Shown here piece after piece: positions 32,920 through 42,613 of a stretch of DNA of 64,000 nt (position 1 is its first letter; each line of letters starts with the position of its first letter). The position numbers were made by a program, and so were the translations under genes. The notes under the pieces are model-generated. The model was not told where the DNA came from and searched no databases. It was given only the letters and a program-made list of their open reading frames with translations. The stretch spans positions 620,001 to 684,000 of the forward strand of contig CAYNKA010000001.1 of assembly GCA_964397655.1 (NCBI GenBank), read 5' to 3'. This DNA comes from CAYNKA01 sp964397655. GTDB lineage: Bacteria > Spirochaetota > Spirochaetia > DTKZ01.

Positions 32920-35478
32920 ATGATTTTTTCCGGCAAGAAGCAGCTCTTTCTCCGCGTCTTCGTCGGCTTTTGCGTCGCGAGCGTCCTGGCGATCGGCATC
33001 GGCCTCGGGGTCGCGATCGCATCCACGAAGAACATACAGAACCTCGAGAACATAGGCGAGTACCAACCCGCACTTCCTTCACAGATCCTTGACCAGAACG
33101 ACAAGCTCATCACCGAATTCTTCTCTGACGAGAAACGGGAAATCGTATCCATCGACGAGGTTCCGCGGCATCTCATCTACGCCCTCATCACGAGGGAAGA
33201 CCAGAATTTCTTCAACCACAACGGCTTCAGCCTGCGCGGAACGGTGAGAGCGTTCTGGAACATGGTCACCGGCCAGTATTTCTCCGGCGGCAGCACCATA
33301 ACCCAGCAGCTCGCCGGGCACCTCTATGCGGACAGGCGCGACATTTCGGTTACGAGGAAGCTCAAGGAGCTCTGGTGGGCGTTCCAGCTCGAACGGAGCC
33401 TCACGAAGTACGAGATCATGGAAAAGTATCTCAACAAGATGTACTTCGGCTCGGGCGTCTACGGCGTCGAGGCGGCGAGCAGGTTCTACTTCGGCCATTC
33501 GGCCCGCGAAATCACGCTGGCCGAATCGGTCGCCCTCGTCATCCAGCTGGCGAATACGGTCAGGTACAATCCGATCAAGTACCCGAACCGCCTGAAAAAA
33601 GTCCAGTCCGAAGTCCTCCAGCAGATGGTGAAGCTCGGATATACGACCCAGGAGGAGGCGGACCTCTCCTATGAGGAATACTGGAACAGATACGATTACA
33701 CGAGGGCGAGTTCCACTTCGGCCTTCTTCGAACGGGAGGACAAGGCGCCCTACTTCAGCGAATACGTCCGGCAGCAGCTCGACGAAATGCTCTACGGATC
33801 CCTCAACATCTACAAGGACGGTTTCATCGTCCACACGACGCTGAACCTGGATTTTCAGGCGAAGGCCGACGAATACATGAATCAGGGGCTCACCCAGATC
33901 AACACGGAGTACAGGACCTCATCGAACAAACGCATGGTGTACGCCGATTCGCAGTTCGTGCCCATCATCGACCTCCTTTCCCTGTCGTTCAACATCCAGG
34001 ACGTCCGCGTCGGAGGAACAAAGGAAAAGCAGAACGCCAGGAGCCTCTACCACAAGAGGCTCAATCCTGCCATGGACATGATGGCTCTCATGTTCGGCAT
34101 GGACGATCTCAAGTTCACTTCGCGCATGTCTTATTCCCTCGAGAAGAAGGATTCCCAGCGCACCACCGTAGAAGGCGCACTCATCACCATCGACAATTCA
34201 AACGGCTACATCGTGGCCATGGTGGGCGGAAGCAAGTTCGAGAACATCAATCAGTTCAACCGCGCGGTACAGGCGGAGGTCCAGCCCGGATCCGCGTTCA
34301 AGCCGCTCTACTACGCAGCGGCCATCGAGCACAGGAAGATAACCCCCGCGACCATGCTCTACGACGCCCCCGTCGTCTTCTGGAACGACGACGGAACGCC
34401 GTACTCGCCCATGAACTACAAGGGCGAATGGAAGGGCCCGGTCCTCGTCCGTCAGGCTCTCGCCACGTCCATGAACGTTCCCTCGCTCAAGGTCCTCGAC
34501 ATGATCGGATTCGACTCCGCGATCAAGACCGCTTCCAGTCTGCTCGGCATCAGGGATCACGATCAGATCGTCCGCATATTCCCGAGGAAGTATCCGCTCG
34601 GCCTCGGCATCATACGCGTCGCCCCCCTTCAGATGGCCAAGGCGTTCGCGGTGTTCCCGAACCAGGGCCGCGAAGTGACTCCGCTCGCCATCCGCTACAT
34701 CGAGGACCGGAACGGCAAGATCATCCTGGAACCCGAGAAGGAACTCAGGAGCGAACAGCGAAAGAAGGGAAGAGAGCTCCAGCTCATCAGCCCCCAGACA
34801 GCCTACGTCATGACCAACCTCCTTGAGTCAACGGTGGACTGGGGAACGCTCGCCTACTCCAAGAACAGCGTCGGAGGTTTCTCCATGCCGATGGCAGGCA
34901 AGACGGGAACGACGCAGAACTGGTCGGATATCTGGACGGTGGGCTTTTCGCCCTACTACACGACCGCCATCTGGTTCGGTTTCGACCAGCCGGGCAACAG
35001 CCTCGGCATAAACCAGTCCGGCGCGGTCGCATCCGGTCCCGTCTGGGCGCGTTTCATGAAGGACATACACGCGAACCTGGAGCCCAAGAAATTCATCCGG
35101 CCCGACGGCATCGCCAACGTCAACGTCACCGCGCGCTCCGGACTTCTTCCGCCGCCCAACTACACCGGTAAAGTGGTACCGGAGATTTTCATCGCCGGGA
35201 CCGAACCCAAGAGGTTCGACGATCTCCACGAGTTCGAAATGGAGCGCGACCAGCTTTCCATCGAACGGCTCAGGAACGCCATCCTCCCCCAGGACCTCAA
35301 CCTGAACCAGGCCGCGGTTTCGCCGGGGAATTTCTCGGACAAGCCCTATGCTTCGGGCACGCTCCCAGGGAGCGCCGGCGGACTCAGACTCGATCCGAGC
35401 ATCCTGAACGAGGCTCCTTCGCAGCCCCAGGCGCCGCGAGGCGGGACGTCGTCCCTGAGGAATCCTCTCCTGGATTAA
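32920..35478 (+). CDS. Class A penicillin-binding protein (1A type)
   Basis: An 852-residue bifunctional peptidoglycan synthase. One N-terminal membrane helix is followed by a GT51 glycosyltransferase domain (REDQNFFNHNGFSLRGT, GGSTITQQLA). The transpeptidase domain has SxxK in GSAFKP, SxN in TSMNVP and the KTG motif in MAGKTGTTQ. It acts on the outer face of the inner membrane. The start at 32920 is chosen because the promoter ends seven bases before it; 25 extra upstream codons are open but would begin ahead of the -35. It stands alone between two terminators. Confidence 0.94.
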   Translation: MIFSGKKQLFLRVFVGFCVASVLAIGIGLGVAIASTKNIQNLENIGEYQPALPSQILDQNDKLITEFFSDEKREIVSIDEVPRHLIYALITREDQNFFNHNGFSLRGTVRAFWNMVTGQYFSGGSTITQQLAGHLYADRRDISVTRKLKELWWAFQLERSLTKYEIMEKYLNKMYFGSGVYGVEAASRFYFGHSAREITLAESVALVIQLANTVRYNPIKYPNRLKKVQSEVLQQMVKLGYTTQEEADLSYEEYWNRYDYTRASSTSAFFEREDKAPYFSEYVRQQLDEMLYGSLNIYKDGFIVHTTLNLDFQAKADEYMNQGLTQINTEYRTSSNKRMVYADSQFVPIIDLLSLSFNIQDVRVGGTKEKQNARSLYHKRLNPAMDMMALMFGMDDLKFTSRMSYSLEKKDSQRTTVEGALITIDNSNGYIVAMVGGSKFENINQFNRAVQAEVQPGSAFKPLYYAAAIEHRKITPATMLYDAPVVFWNDDGTPYSPMNYKGEWKGPVLVRQALATSMNVPSLKVLDMIGFDSAIKTASSLLGIRDHDQIVRIFPRKYPLGLGIIRVAPLQMAKAFAVFPNQGREVTPLAIRYIEDRNGKIILEPEKELRSEQRKKGRELQLISPQTAYVMTNLLESTVDWGTLAYSKNSVGGFSMPMAGKTGTTQNWSDIWTVGFSPYYTTAIWFGFDQPGNSLGINQSGAVASGPVWARFMKDIHANLEPKKFIRPDGIANVNVTARSGLLPPPNYTGKVVPEIFIAGTEPKRFDDLHEFEMERDQLSIERLRNAILPQDLNLNQAAVSPGNFSDKPYASGTLPGSAGGLRLDPSILNEAPSQPQAPRGGTSSLRNPLLD

Positions 35479-35487
35479 CCTTCGGAC

Positions 35488-35520
35488 AAAAAAAGCCCCG
35501 CTCTGCGCGGGGCTTTTTCG
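35488..35520. terminator. Bidirectional terminator between PBP and P83/100 genes
   Basis: AAAGCCCCGC (35492-35501) pairs with GCGGGGCTTT (35507-35516) across a five-base loop. There is an A-run to the left and a T-run to the right, so it can end both convergent genes. Confidence 0.92.
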
Positions 35521-35542
35521 TGTTCCCGTTTCATCCTCCGGG

Positions 35543-37111
35543 TCAGTTCGTCGCGTCCATGGTGGCGAGCTTGAGCGGCAGAACCCTGCCGTCCGCCGCC
35601 TGCACGAAGACGGCCGACTCCGCGAAGACGAGGAAGGTCGCCGGATCGACCTCCACCCGGGAGCGCGCGAGCAGCGAAAGCGCGGTATCGTATTTCCCGA
35701 GATACCATGAACTCCCGTCCTTAATGACAGCGAAAAGCTCGTTTCCGTTCACCCGGAAGAGGGTTTCCCTGCCCACATCCTCCCTGGCCGACATCTTTTC
35801 CCTGAGGGTTTTCGCATCGAGGATCGAGAGCTTTCCACCCGCACCGCGGCTCAACACCGCCGCGAGCCCGTTCCCGAACGGTTCGATCCCGCGCACGGCG
35901 AGCGGAGCCTCGGGCGAGGTCAGAAGCACCTCCCCGGTCTTGGGATTCACCAGGACGAGCCTCCCGCCCCCCCCTCTTTCGGCCTTGACGAAGGGAATGC
36001 CGACGGAAGCCGAGCCTTCCTTGTTCAGGACCTCCTGCTGGTCCTTGGCGATCTCCTTGCGTTCGGTCCGGACCTCTTCCTTCTTTCGCTCGATGGTCTC
36101 CTCTTTCTTCGCGGTCTCCTCCCGACGCTTTTCGAGTTCCTGCTTCTTCTCCTCGATCGCCGTCGTTTCCTTGGTCAAGACCTCTTCCTTCTTGGCGATC
36201 TCTTCCTTTTTTGCCGCGGTTTCCGTCTTCCCCGCGGCGGAGGTCTCTGCCGGAGCGGTCGTTTCCCTCTTGGCTTTTTCCGCGCTCTTAGCCGCCTCCT
36301 CGACGCTCCGTTTCTCGGCTTCCAACGACTTCTTCTCTTCCTTGACCGCCGTCTCCCTGGCTTCGACCGCTTTCTTCTCCTCGGCTATGGCCTTCTTTTC
36401 CTCCCGTACCTTGCTTTCCTCCTGGACGATCTGCCTCTCCTTGATGTCGATGAGGTCCTTCCTGAGTTCTATGCCCTTGTCTTCCCGGGTCTTGAGGTCC
36501 TCGACCACCTTCTTTTCGGAGATCTGTCCGGTATCCACCGCGCTCAGCGAGCCCTTCTTCGGATCGGAGAGAGGAACTACGATCTCCGTGCCGCCGGGCC
36601 ATTCCTTGTAGGACAGCGCAAGCCCCGCTCTGTCCGCGGAGAGGTTTGCGATCACGATCGGCTTGAAACGGCCCTTGAAGTAATCGAGGTTCTTTCGATT
36701 GACCGCGTTGTACACGGTGATGAATTCCGCGAGCACGAGCGAGTCCCGGTCGGAATATCCGTAAGCCGCGGAAAGATAGCCGGAAAGTATGATCCTGAGG
36801 TTTTTTATGTGATCTACCGAGGCGTCCTTTTCGAGGATGAAGATGTCGGCGTCGAGTCCATTCTTGACCGCCGGGTCTATGGCGCGGACGACACGATACC
36901 TGCCTCCGACGGAGGCCGCCCCCTCCTTGCCGAGGGCCGAACCGATGCCTCGGATCTGATCGAGGGTCTCCACCTTCGCGGGAGGACCTTCGTAATTCTG
37001 AAATTCGATGCGGATCGACGAATCGGTCCTTATCTCGTTCCTGTCGACCTCGAGGGCGGAGGCCTGCACTGCGATTAGGAGAAGAACGCTGAATCCCGCG
37101 ATACCTTTCAT
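35543..37111 (-). CDS. P83/100-family protein
   Basis: A 522-residue secreted protein of the spirochaete P83/100 antigen family. It has a signal peptide (GIAGFSVLLLIAVQASA), an N-terminal globular region (VDRNEIRTDSSIRIEFQNYEG, SAAYGYSDRDSLVLAEFITVYNAVNR) and a long Lys/Glu coiled coil (about 200-335). A C-terminal domain rich in beta segments (GGRLVLVNPKTGEVLLTS) follows. The ATG at 37111 has AAGGAG six bases upstream. The family is known mainly from Borrelia and Treponema, which anchors the lineage of this window. Its function is not established. Confidence 0.88.
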   Translation of the reverse strand: MKGIAGFSVLLLIAVQASALEVDRNEIRTDSSIRIEFQNYEGPPAKVETLDQIRGIGSALGKEGAASVGGRYRVVRAIDPAVKNGLDADIFILEKDASVDHIKNLRIILSGYLSAAYGYSDRDSLVLAEFITVYNAVNRKNLDYFKGRFKPIVIANLSADRAGLALSYKEWPGGTEIVVPLSDPKKGSLSAVDTGQISEKKVVEDLKTREDKGIELRKDLIDIKERQIVQEESKVREEKKAIAEEKKAVEARETAVKEEKKSLEAEKRSVEEAAKSAEKAKRETTAPAETSAAGKTETAAKKEEIAKKEEVLTKETTAIEEKKQELEKRREETAKKEETIERKKEEVRTERKEIAKDQQEVLNKEGSASVGIPFVKAERGGGGRLVLVNPKTGEVLLTSPEAPLAVRGIEPFGNGLAAVLSRGAGGKLSILDAKTLREKMSAREDVGRETLFRVNGNELFAVIKDGSSWYLGKYDTALSLLARSRVEVDPATFLVFAESAVFVQAADGRVLPLKLATMDATN

Positions 37112-37131
37112 GGACAACTCCTTCGTGAGGT

Positions 37132-37140
37132 ATTATATCA
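37132..37140 (-). promoter_or_regulatory. Extended -10 promoter of the P83/100 gene
   Basis: On the minus strand TGATATAAT (37140-37132) is an extended -10 box (TG-N-TATAAT) about 20 bp before the start codon, leaving room for the AAGGAG site. No clear -35 is seen, as is usual for extended -10 promoters. Confidence 0.55.
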
Positions 37141-37180
37141 CATCGGCGTCGCAACCGATCTGGTTTTCTTGGCCGGAGTC

Positions 37181-37189
37181 TGGTATATT
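37181..37189 (+). promoter_or_regulatory. Extended -10 promoter of the second GntR gene, predicted leaderless
   Basis: TGGTATATT (37181-37189) ends seven bases before the ATG at 37197. The intervening CATTTCC offers no ribosome site. It is divergent from the P83/100 promoter 40 bp away. Confidence 0.55.
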
Positions 37190-37196
37190 CATTTCC

Positions 37197-37907
37197 ATGT
37201 ATCAAAAGATCGAGACTCAACTGAGGCTTCCGCAGGAAGTTGCGACTCAGATAAAGGACCTGATACTGGGGAAGAAGCTGCGGCCAGGCGACAAGCTTCC
37301 CAACGAAATGGAGCTTTCCCGCCTTTTCGGCGTGAGCAGGCCGACGATAAGGGAGGCGGTGAAGTCCCTGCTCTCCCAGAACATCATCGAGATCGCCCGA
37401 GGCAAGGGGACCTTCGTCTCGAAGACGCCGGGAATCATCGACGACCCCTTGGGCCTCGATTTCGTCATGAATCCCGAACTCAGACTCGCCCTCATCGAGG
37501 CCCGGCTCCTCATCGAGCCCGGAGCGGCCCGCATCGCAGCTGCGAAGGCGGACGTCTCGGACGTTGCCCGGATCGAGGAATACGTTCGTTCGATGGAAGA
37601 GATCGTGAGACGCAAGGAAATCGACATGAACGTCGAGCTCGCCTTCCACCGGAGCGTGGCCGAGGCCACCAAGAACCCCGTCATCGTGCGGATCGTGCCG
37701 GTCATCCTCGACGCCATAGTCAAGACCTACCGTGACGCGCCGCGGACGAGCGAAGACCACAGGCACGCGCTCGAAGAGCATCGGCTGGTTCTCGAGGCCG
37801 TGAAGGCCGGGGATCCGGACGAGGCTTTCCGTTCGATGGAGCATCACCTTGAAATGAGCTACAAGCGCACTCTCCTCAGATTCAAGGATAAGAAAATCGA
37901 GGCCTGA
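37197..37907 (+). CDS. GntR-family (FadR subfamily) transcriptional regulator
   Basis: A 236-residue regulator with a winged helix (LPNEMELSRLFGVSRPTIREAVKSLL, GKGTFV) and an FCD ligand domain (from about residue 85, ARLLIEPGAARIAA, ELAFHRSVAEAT, HHLEMSYKR). The start is the ATG at 37197 behind an extended -10. It converges on a TctC-type receptor gene only nine bases away. Regulators of this type commonly control organic-acid uptake, so the receptor is a plausible but unproven target. Confidence 0.9.
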   Translation: MYQKIETQLRLPQEVATQIKDLILGKKLRPGDKLPNEMELSRLFGVSRPTIREAVKSLLSQNIIEIARGKGTFVSKTPGIIDDPLGLDFVMNPELRLALIEARLLIEPGAARIAAAKADVSDVARIEEYVRSMEEIVRRKEIDMNVELAFHRSVAEATKNPVIVRIVPVILDAIVKTYRDAPRTSEDHRHALEEHRLVLEAVKAGDPDEAFRSMEHHLEMSYKRTLLRFKDKKIEA

Positions 37908-37916
37908 GCCCCCGTC

Positions 37917-38903
37917 TCACTTGTAAGCGTCGCCGAGCCCGCCCTGTTCCAAGGCTTCCCCGTAACGCTCGTCGTCCTCTTCCACGAGCTTCCTGAAGTC
38001 CTCCGTGCTTCGGTAATCCAGGACGAGGCCCGCCTTCGCCGCGAGCTTTCTGAGCTCCGGATCGTCCAAGGCAGCCTTGAATGCATCGTGGAGCTTCTTG
38101 ATCCGTTCCCGGTCGGTCCCCTTCGGTACCGCCAGGCCCTTCCACTGCCCCATGCGGAAACCGATCCCCTGTTCCAAGGCGGTCGGATACTCCGGAAATC
38201 CGGCGAGGCGTGATTCAGACAGCACGCCGAGGCACTTGAGACGTCCGGACTTCAGCTCCGCGGTTCCGTCCGGAACCCCCGCGATCACCGCTGCGGCTTT
38301 TCCTTCGACGGTCTCGGCCAGGGCGGAAACCGATCCGGCCCGGCAAACGTGGTCGAAACGGAGGCCGGCCGACTTCTCGTAGGCGAGCGCGATGAGATGA
38401 GGTCCGCTTCCCTTCCCCGGATTTCCGAGCCTCACGCGGCCAGGCCTCTCAGCGGCGTCCTTCGCGAGATCGCCGAGGCCGGCGTAGGGAGCGTCCGAGG
38501 CCGCGAGGATCCATACTGGGGCGGTCACGAGGTTGAGAACCGGTTCGAAGCTCGAGAGGTCGTAGGGAACGTCCTTCATGCGCGAGGAGATGACAGACTG
38601 ATTCGTCCAAGCGGTGAGGTAATGGCCGTCGGCCCGTTTCGACATCGCCTCCACGTGGCCGGGGATGCCGCCCTTCCCCGCCTTGTTCACGATGATGACG
38701 GGTACGCCGAGGTACCTGGGAACCACTCCCGAGAAGATCCGATACGCTATGTCCGTCGAACCGCCTGCGGCCCACGGAACCATCACCTCCACTTCTCGGG
38801 AGGGGAATTTCTCCTCGGTCCGGCCCGAGGCCCGGACCGCCGCCGAGGCGCAGACCAGGATGCACATCGCGGCCGCGAGTTTGCGGCCTGACTTCCTCCT
38901 CAC
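37917..38903 (-). CDS. TctC/Bug-family substrate-binding protein
   Basis: A 328-residue periplasmic receptor of the tripartite tricarboxylate transporter family. It has a signal peptide (LAAAMCILVCASAAVRASG), then REVEVMVPWAAGGSTDIAYR, NKAGKGGIPG and the typical two-lobe pattern. The GTG at 38903 has AGGAGG seven bases upstream and gives a normal signal peptide; longer starts add an unlikely charged leader. Its membrane partners TctA and TctB are not nearby, so it is an orphan receptor that must use components elsewhere or act as a sensor. Confidence 0.87.
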   Translation of the reverse strand: MRRKSGRKLAAAMCILVCASAAVRASGRTEEKFPSREVEVMVPWAAGGSTDIAYRIFSGVVPRYLGVPVIIVNKAGKGGIPGHVEAMSKRADGHYLTAWTNQSVISSRMKDVPYDLSSFEPVLNLVTAPVWILAASDAPYAGLGDLAKDAAERPGRVRLGNPGKGSGPHLIALAYEKSAGLRFDHVCRAGSVSALAETVEGKAAAVIAGVPDGTAELKSGRLKCLGVLSESRLAGFPEYPTALEQGIGFRMGQWKGLAVPKGTDRERIKKLHDAFKAALDDPELRKLAAKAGLVLDYRSTEDFRKLVEEDDERYGEALEQGGLGDAYK

Positions 38904-38971
38904 ACGGAGCCTCCTCTCCTCGGGTGCATTGTACGCCGACGGACGGCTTCCGCCAAGCGTTCTTCCGCTCC

Positions 38972-40648
38972 TCATCGCGCCTTTCCCAGCTCCTCCGCCC
39001 TCGACTCGAGATCCCGCCCGTACCCACCCGAGAAGATCCGTTCGAGAAAACCCGCCTCCTCGGGAAGAAGCGGCCCTCCCTGATAGGCGCGGATCTTTTC
39101 CAGGGCGCCGACGGCAGCCTCCGCGACGAACACCGGAAGCGCGGCGACGGCGCAGGCGTTGCAGACCGCCCTGCGCGAAGCACCGGCCGGATCCGATCGA
39201 AGCTCGCCGAGGGCCCGGATGATTTCGGCCCGGGCGGCCTCGTCGGCCTCCCTGCCGAGAAGGCCGATGAGGAAACCGCGGTCGTATCCGCTTCCGAGGA
39301 GTCCGAGAAGACGTATCGCCCGGAGCCGATCCGACGGTTCGGACCGTTGCCTTCCCGCAGCGGACAGATCCCCGGCCGCGAGAAGCCTGAGGGGAAGGGA
39401 CGCGTACTCCGCCGACTTCCCGAAATTCGCCCCCGCCAGCCTGCCTTCAAGCTCGTCCAGGACGCGGACGCGCCTGGAAGGAAAGCCCGATCGGGCGTTC
39501 TCGCTCAGGTAGATGAGATCGAGATCGTGCGCGAAGCGGGTTTCGATCGGGGTCTGCCCCGTCGCGGGAGGTCGGCCCTTCCGCGGCGGGGCTCTCAGGG
39601 GCCCGCCCTCACCGGATCGGTAACGGACGATTTCGAAGACGTGGAGGACCCAGTCGGATCCCCCTGCCGCGAGGAAGTCCCCGCCGTCGGACACCACGGG
39701 AGCGGACAGGAACCTGACCGCCGGGTCGGAAAAGAGCGGACCCTCCTCGGAAAAGGCCCGTAGCCCGCCCTTCCTTCCCGCGACGTAGACGATTCCCGAA
39801 CCGTCGGACGCAGCGCCCAGCGCCGCTTCGCCGGAGTCGTGGGAACGCCTGACGCTTCCCATCGCGTCGAAGAAGATGACCTCTCCCTCCGCGGTGAGCG
39901 CGGCGAAGCCGCCGCCCGGAATCGACAGGAGGCGGACTACGGGGGATGCGAACGATTTCCGCCCGAGTTCCGCGCCCGCGGACGAATAAAGGCCGAGGCT
40001 TCCGTCCTTTCCGGCGGCCGCGTAATCGCCCGTTTCCGTCCTGAGAAGCTCGGAAGCCTCGAATGCGGTCTGTATCCGGGCCACGGACGTCCCCGTCGCC
40101 CTCCTTACTTCGATGCCGCCGCCCGAAATCGCGCAGGCGACGAGGTCGTCCCCGCCGAAGACGGGAAGCGAGGAGGGCCTGCCGTCCAGGTTCCAGGAAA
40201 CCAGACGGAGCCCGCCGGGCGTGAAGAGGCCGAATCCGCCGGACGAGTCTCCCGCGAGAATCCTTCCGTCCGCGGTCTCGAATACCGCGGTCGCTCGGCC
40301 CGGTCCGGTCCGGAATATCGGACCCTTCCCGCCTCCGCTCGTGCGGATCTCCATCCTTCCGTCCTCCAGGCACACGAGGAGGACTCCGTCCCGCTTGGGG
40401 AAGAGGGCCGTCGGCATTCCGTGCAGGGGCGCGTTCCAGCGGAACCCCGCGTCCGCGTCCACGCGGATGAGCGATCGCGCGTCCGTCACGCAGTAGACCG
40501 CCCCGTCGTCCGTGATCACGGGACTGCCCACGATGCCGCCGTCCGCGACGAAACGGGTCCCCGCGGCGGCCGTCTCCCTCGCCTCGGCCCCGGCGACGGG
40601 CAGGGCGAGCAAGGCGAACGAGAGCGTCAGCCGAGCCCGAATACGCAT
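38972..40648 (-). CDS. Secreted beta-propeller protein with HEAT-like C-terminus
   Basis: A 558-residue protein with a signal peptide (RLTLSFALLALPVAGAEA). Residues about 25-350 repeat a short beta unit of PQQ-like propeller type (GAVYCVTDARSLIRVDADAG, GRILAGDSSGGFGLFTPGG, GSLGLYSSAGAEL, GIVYVAGRKGGLRAFSEEG). The C-terminal 170 residues are helical with HEAT-like repeats (LRAIRLLGLLGSGYDRGFL, RAEIIRALGELRSD). It is probably a periplasmic scaffold. Start ATG 40648 lies inside the end of the upstream methyltransferase gene (22-bp overlap), so they are cotranscribed. Confidence 0.78.
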   Translation of the reverse strand: MRIRARLTLSFALLALPVAGAEARETAAAGTRFVADGGIVGSPVITDDGAVYCVTDARSLIRVDADAGFRWNAPLHGMPTALFPKRDGVLLVCLEDGRMEIRTSGGGKGPIFRTGPGRATAVFETADGRILAGDSSGGFGLFTPGGLRLVSWNLDGRPSSLPVFGGDDLVACAISGGGIEVRRATGTSVARIQTAFEASELLRTETGDYAAAGKDGSLGLYSSAGAELGRKSFASPVVRLLSIPGGGFAALTAEGEVIFFDAMGSVRRSHDSGEAALGAASDGSGIVYVAGRKGGLRAFSEEGPLFSDPAVRFLSAPVVSDGGDFLAAGGSDWVLHVFEIVRYRSGEGGPLRAPPRKGRPPATGQTPIETRFAHDLDLIYLSENARSGFPSRRVRVLDELEGRLAGANFGKSAEYASLPLRLLAAGDLSAAGRQRSEPSDRLRAIRLLGLLGSGYDRGFLIGLLGREADEAARAEIIRALGELRSDPAGASRRAVCNACAVAALPVFVAEAAVGALEKIRAYQGGPLLPEEAGFLERIFSGGYGRDLESRAEELGKAR

Positions 40649-41760
40649 ACGCTTTCCACATGGGCGGTCTGGGGGTAGAAATCGAAGACACGGCATTCCC
40701 CGAGTCCGAACCCGAGGGCCGAAAGTCGAAGCACGTCCCGGGCGAGAGTGGCCGCGTCGCAGGAAACGTAGACGAGCCGCTTCGGACGGACGCGGCCGAG
40801 AAAATCAGCGACTTCGGCCGAGAGCCCGGTCCGCGGAGGATCGACGAGGACGGCCTCGACCGCTTCCCGGGCCGCTTCGGTCCCGAGCCAGGCCTCGGCG
40901 CTTCCCGCGAAGACGTCGACCCTCGTCCCTTCGAGGTTCCTCCGCGCCCAGGACGCCGAGAGCTCGTCGCGTTCCACGAGCGTCACCCGCTCGAATCGGT
41001 CAGCGAGAAAAACGGCGAAGGTGCCGACGCCGCCGTACAGGTCGAGGGCCCTTCCGCCCTCCTTCATGCCGGAGAGCGCGAACGCGACGAGGGACTCCAG
41101 GGCGCTCGGGTTGCTTTGGAAGAAGCAGCCCGCAGAAAATCGGAAGGCCCTTCCCCCCACGACGACGCGGGCGGGATCCTCGGAGTCCTCCCGATACCAG
41201 CGGCCGCCCCAGCCGAAAACCGAGAGCCGATCCCGCGGGGATCGGAGGCCCCGGACGGAGGCGTCCTTCAGGAAATCGTTCACCTCGGGCGACGCGACCG
41301 GGCAGGAATCGACGGGAACGACCCGGCTGCTTCCCGCCTCCTTGAAGCCGGTCCCGCCGGCCGAAGCATGGACCTGCACGCGGCACCGATAGCCCCAGGG
41401 GTCGGAAGCCGAGATCTCCGGGAGACGAAGGCCTACCCCCGCTATCCGCCGGAACGCGTCGACGAAGAGCGCCCGCTTGAACTCGAGCTGAGCCGGATAG
41501 GCCGTATGCTGGAGATCGCAGCCTCCGCAGACGGTGAAATGCGGGCAGACGGGGGCGATCCTCGACGGGGAGGCCTTCAGGACGGCGACGAGTTTCGCCC
41601 TTAGGAAATCCTTCCTCGTCTCGGTCGTTTCGACCTCGACCTCCTCACCCGGAATCGTGAAAGGCACGAATACGACTCTTCCGTCGAGCCTACCGAGCCC
41701 CGCTCCTCCCGCCACGAGTTTTTCGATGAGGACGGTCCGTCGTTCCCCGCAGTTCTTCAT
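40627..41760 (-). CDS. RNA m5U methyltransferase (TrmA/RlmD family)
   Basis: A 377-residue AdoMet-dependent enzyme that makes 5-methyluridine in rRNA or tRNA. An N-terminal TRAM domain is followed by iron-sulfur cysteines C72, C78 and C81 (CPHFTVCGGC), with a fourth near 152. Then come CFFQSNPSALE, the AdoMet motif LDLYGGVGTF, DPPRTGL and the nucleophile region YVSCDAATLARD. It is slightly shorter than E. coli RlmD (433). RlmD versus RlmCD or TrmA cannot be decided from sequence. It begins divergently from rex. Confidence 0.9.
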   Translation of the reverse strand: MKNCGERRTVLIEKLVAGGAGLGRLDGRVVFVPFTIPGEEVEVETTETRKDFLRAKLVAVLKASPSRIAPVCPHFTVCGGCDLQHTAYPAQLEFKRALFVDAFRRIAGVGLRLPEISASDPWGYRCRVQVHASAGGTGFKEAGSSRVVPVDSCPVASPEVNDFLKDASVRGLRSPRDRLSVFGWGGRWYREDSEDPARVVVGGRAFRFSAGCFFQSNPSALESLVAFALSGMKEGGRALDLYGGVGTFAVFLADRFERVTLVERDELSASWARRNLEGTRVDVFAGSAEAWLGTEAAREAVEAVLVDPPRTGLSAEVADFLGRVRPKRLVYVSCDAATLARDVLRLSALGFGLGECRVFDFYPQTAHVESVCVFGLG

Positions 41761-41911
41761 ATCGCTTCCTCGGCTCCATTCTATCAGAGGACCTGATCCT
41801 TTTCATCGGATTCTTTCGGCATTTTTGTCTCGGGAAACAGTGGTAAAAACCGATTTTTTCCTCTATGATGGACAAGATGGAAGAAACGCAGGTCGCTGTA
41901 GGAGAAATCGG

Positions 41912-42553
41912 ATGAAAAGCAATAAACTGACGAGCCAGCCGACCATCAGGCGACTGCCGTCCTACCTTATTGTCGTCCAACAGGCCGCCGTCGAGGGCCT
42001 GGAGCACATATCCGGCACCGTGATCGCGCAGGAACTGGAACTGGAACCCATCCAGGTGAGGAAGGACCTCGCCATAACGGGAATCATCGGGAAACCGAGG
42101 ATAGGCTATCCCGTCAAGGAACTCATCGCGGCGATCAACCATTTTCTCCGCTGGGACGAATCGACCAATTCCGCGATCGTCGGGGCCGGGCACCTCGGAC
42201 AGGCCCTCATGGGCAACAAGGAGTTCGCCAAGCACGGCATGGAGATCGTATCGGCATTCGACGCGGATCCCGCGAAGATCGGAACGAAGATACACGGCGT
42301 CGACGTTTTTTCCCTGGATGACTTCGAACGCAAGATCGGGGAGCTCTCGATAGAGATCGCGATCCTCACCGTGCCTCCGCAGAACGCCCAGGCCGTAACC
42401 GACCGGATCGTCGGCGCGGGTATCAGGGCGATATGGAATTTCACGAACGTGAAGCTGAAGGTCCCTTCCCGGGTCGTCGTCCAGCAGGAGGACCTTTCGT
42501 CCGGATACGCGGTGCTTTCGGTGAAGATGGGAGCTGCGGGACCGAGAAAATAG
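41912..42553 (+). CDS. rex: Redox-sensing transcriptional repressor Rex
   Basis: A 213-residue Rex protein. The N-terminal winged helix (IRRLPSYLIVVQQ, AQELELEPIQVRKDLAITG) precedes the Rossmann fold with GAGHLGQAL (91-99) and TVPPQNAQAVTD. The C-terminal domain-swapped helix is normal. Rex senses the NADH/NAD+ ratio and represses fermentation and respiration genes. GGAG seven bases upstream fixes the ATG. No classic Rex operator was recognised in the window. A bidirectional terminator follows. Confidence 0.93.
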   Translation: MKSNKLTSQPTIRRLPSYLIVVQQAAVEGLEHISGTVIAQELELEPIQVRKDLAITGIIGKPRIGYPVKELIAAINHFLRWDESTNSAIVGAGHLGQALMGNKEFAKHGMEIVSAFDADPAKIGTKIHGVDVFSLDDFERKIGELSIEIAILTVPPQNAQAVTDRIVGAGIRAIWNFTNVKLKVPSRVVVQQEDLSSGYAVLSVKMGAAGPRK

Positions 42554-42572
42554 AACGACGCAAAAACGAATC

Positions 42573-42612
42573 ACGGCCGGCCGCGAAGCGATTCGAGGCC
42601 GGTCGTTTCATT
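42573..42612. terminator. Bidirectional terminator between rex and the dehydrogenase gene
   Basis: ACGGCCGGCC (42573-42582) pairs with GGCCGGTCGT (42597-42606) with one G-U pair and a 14-nt loop. TTTCATTTC follows to the right, and TTCGTTTTT follows on the minus strand, so both convergent genes can end here. Confidence 0.75.
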
Positions 42613-42613
42613 T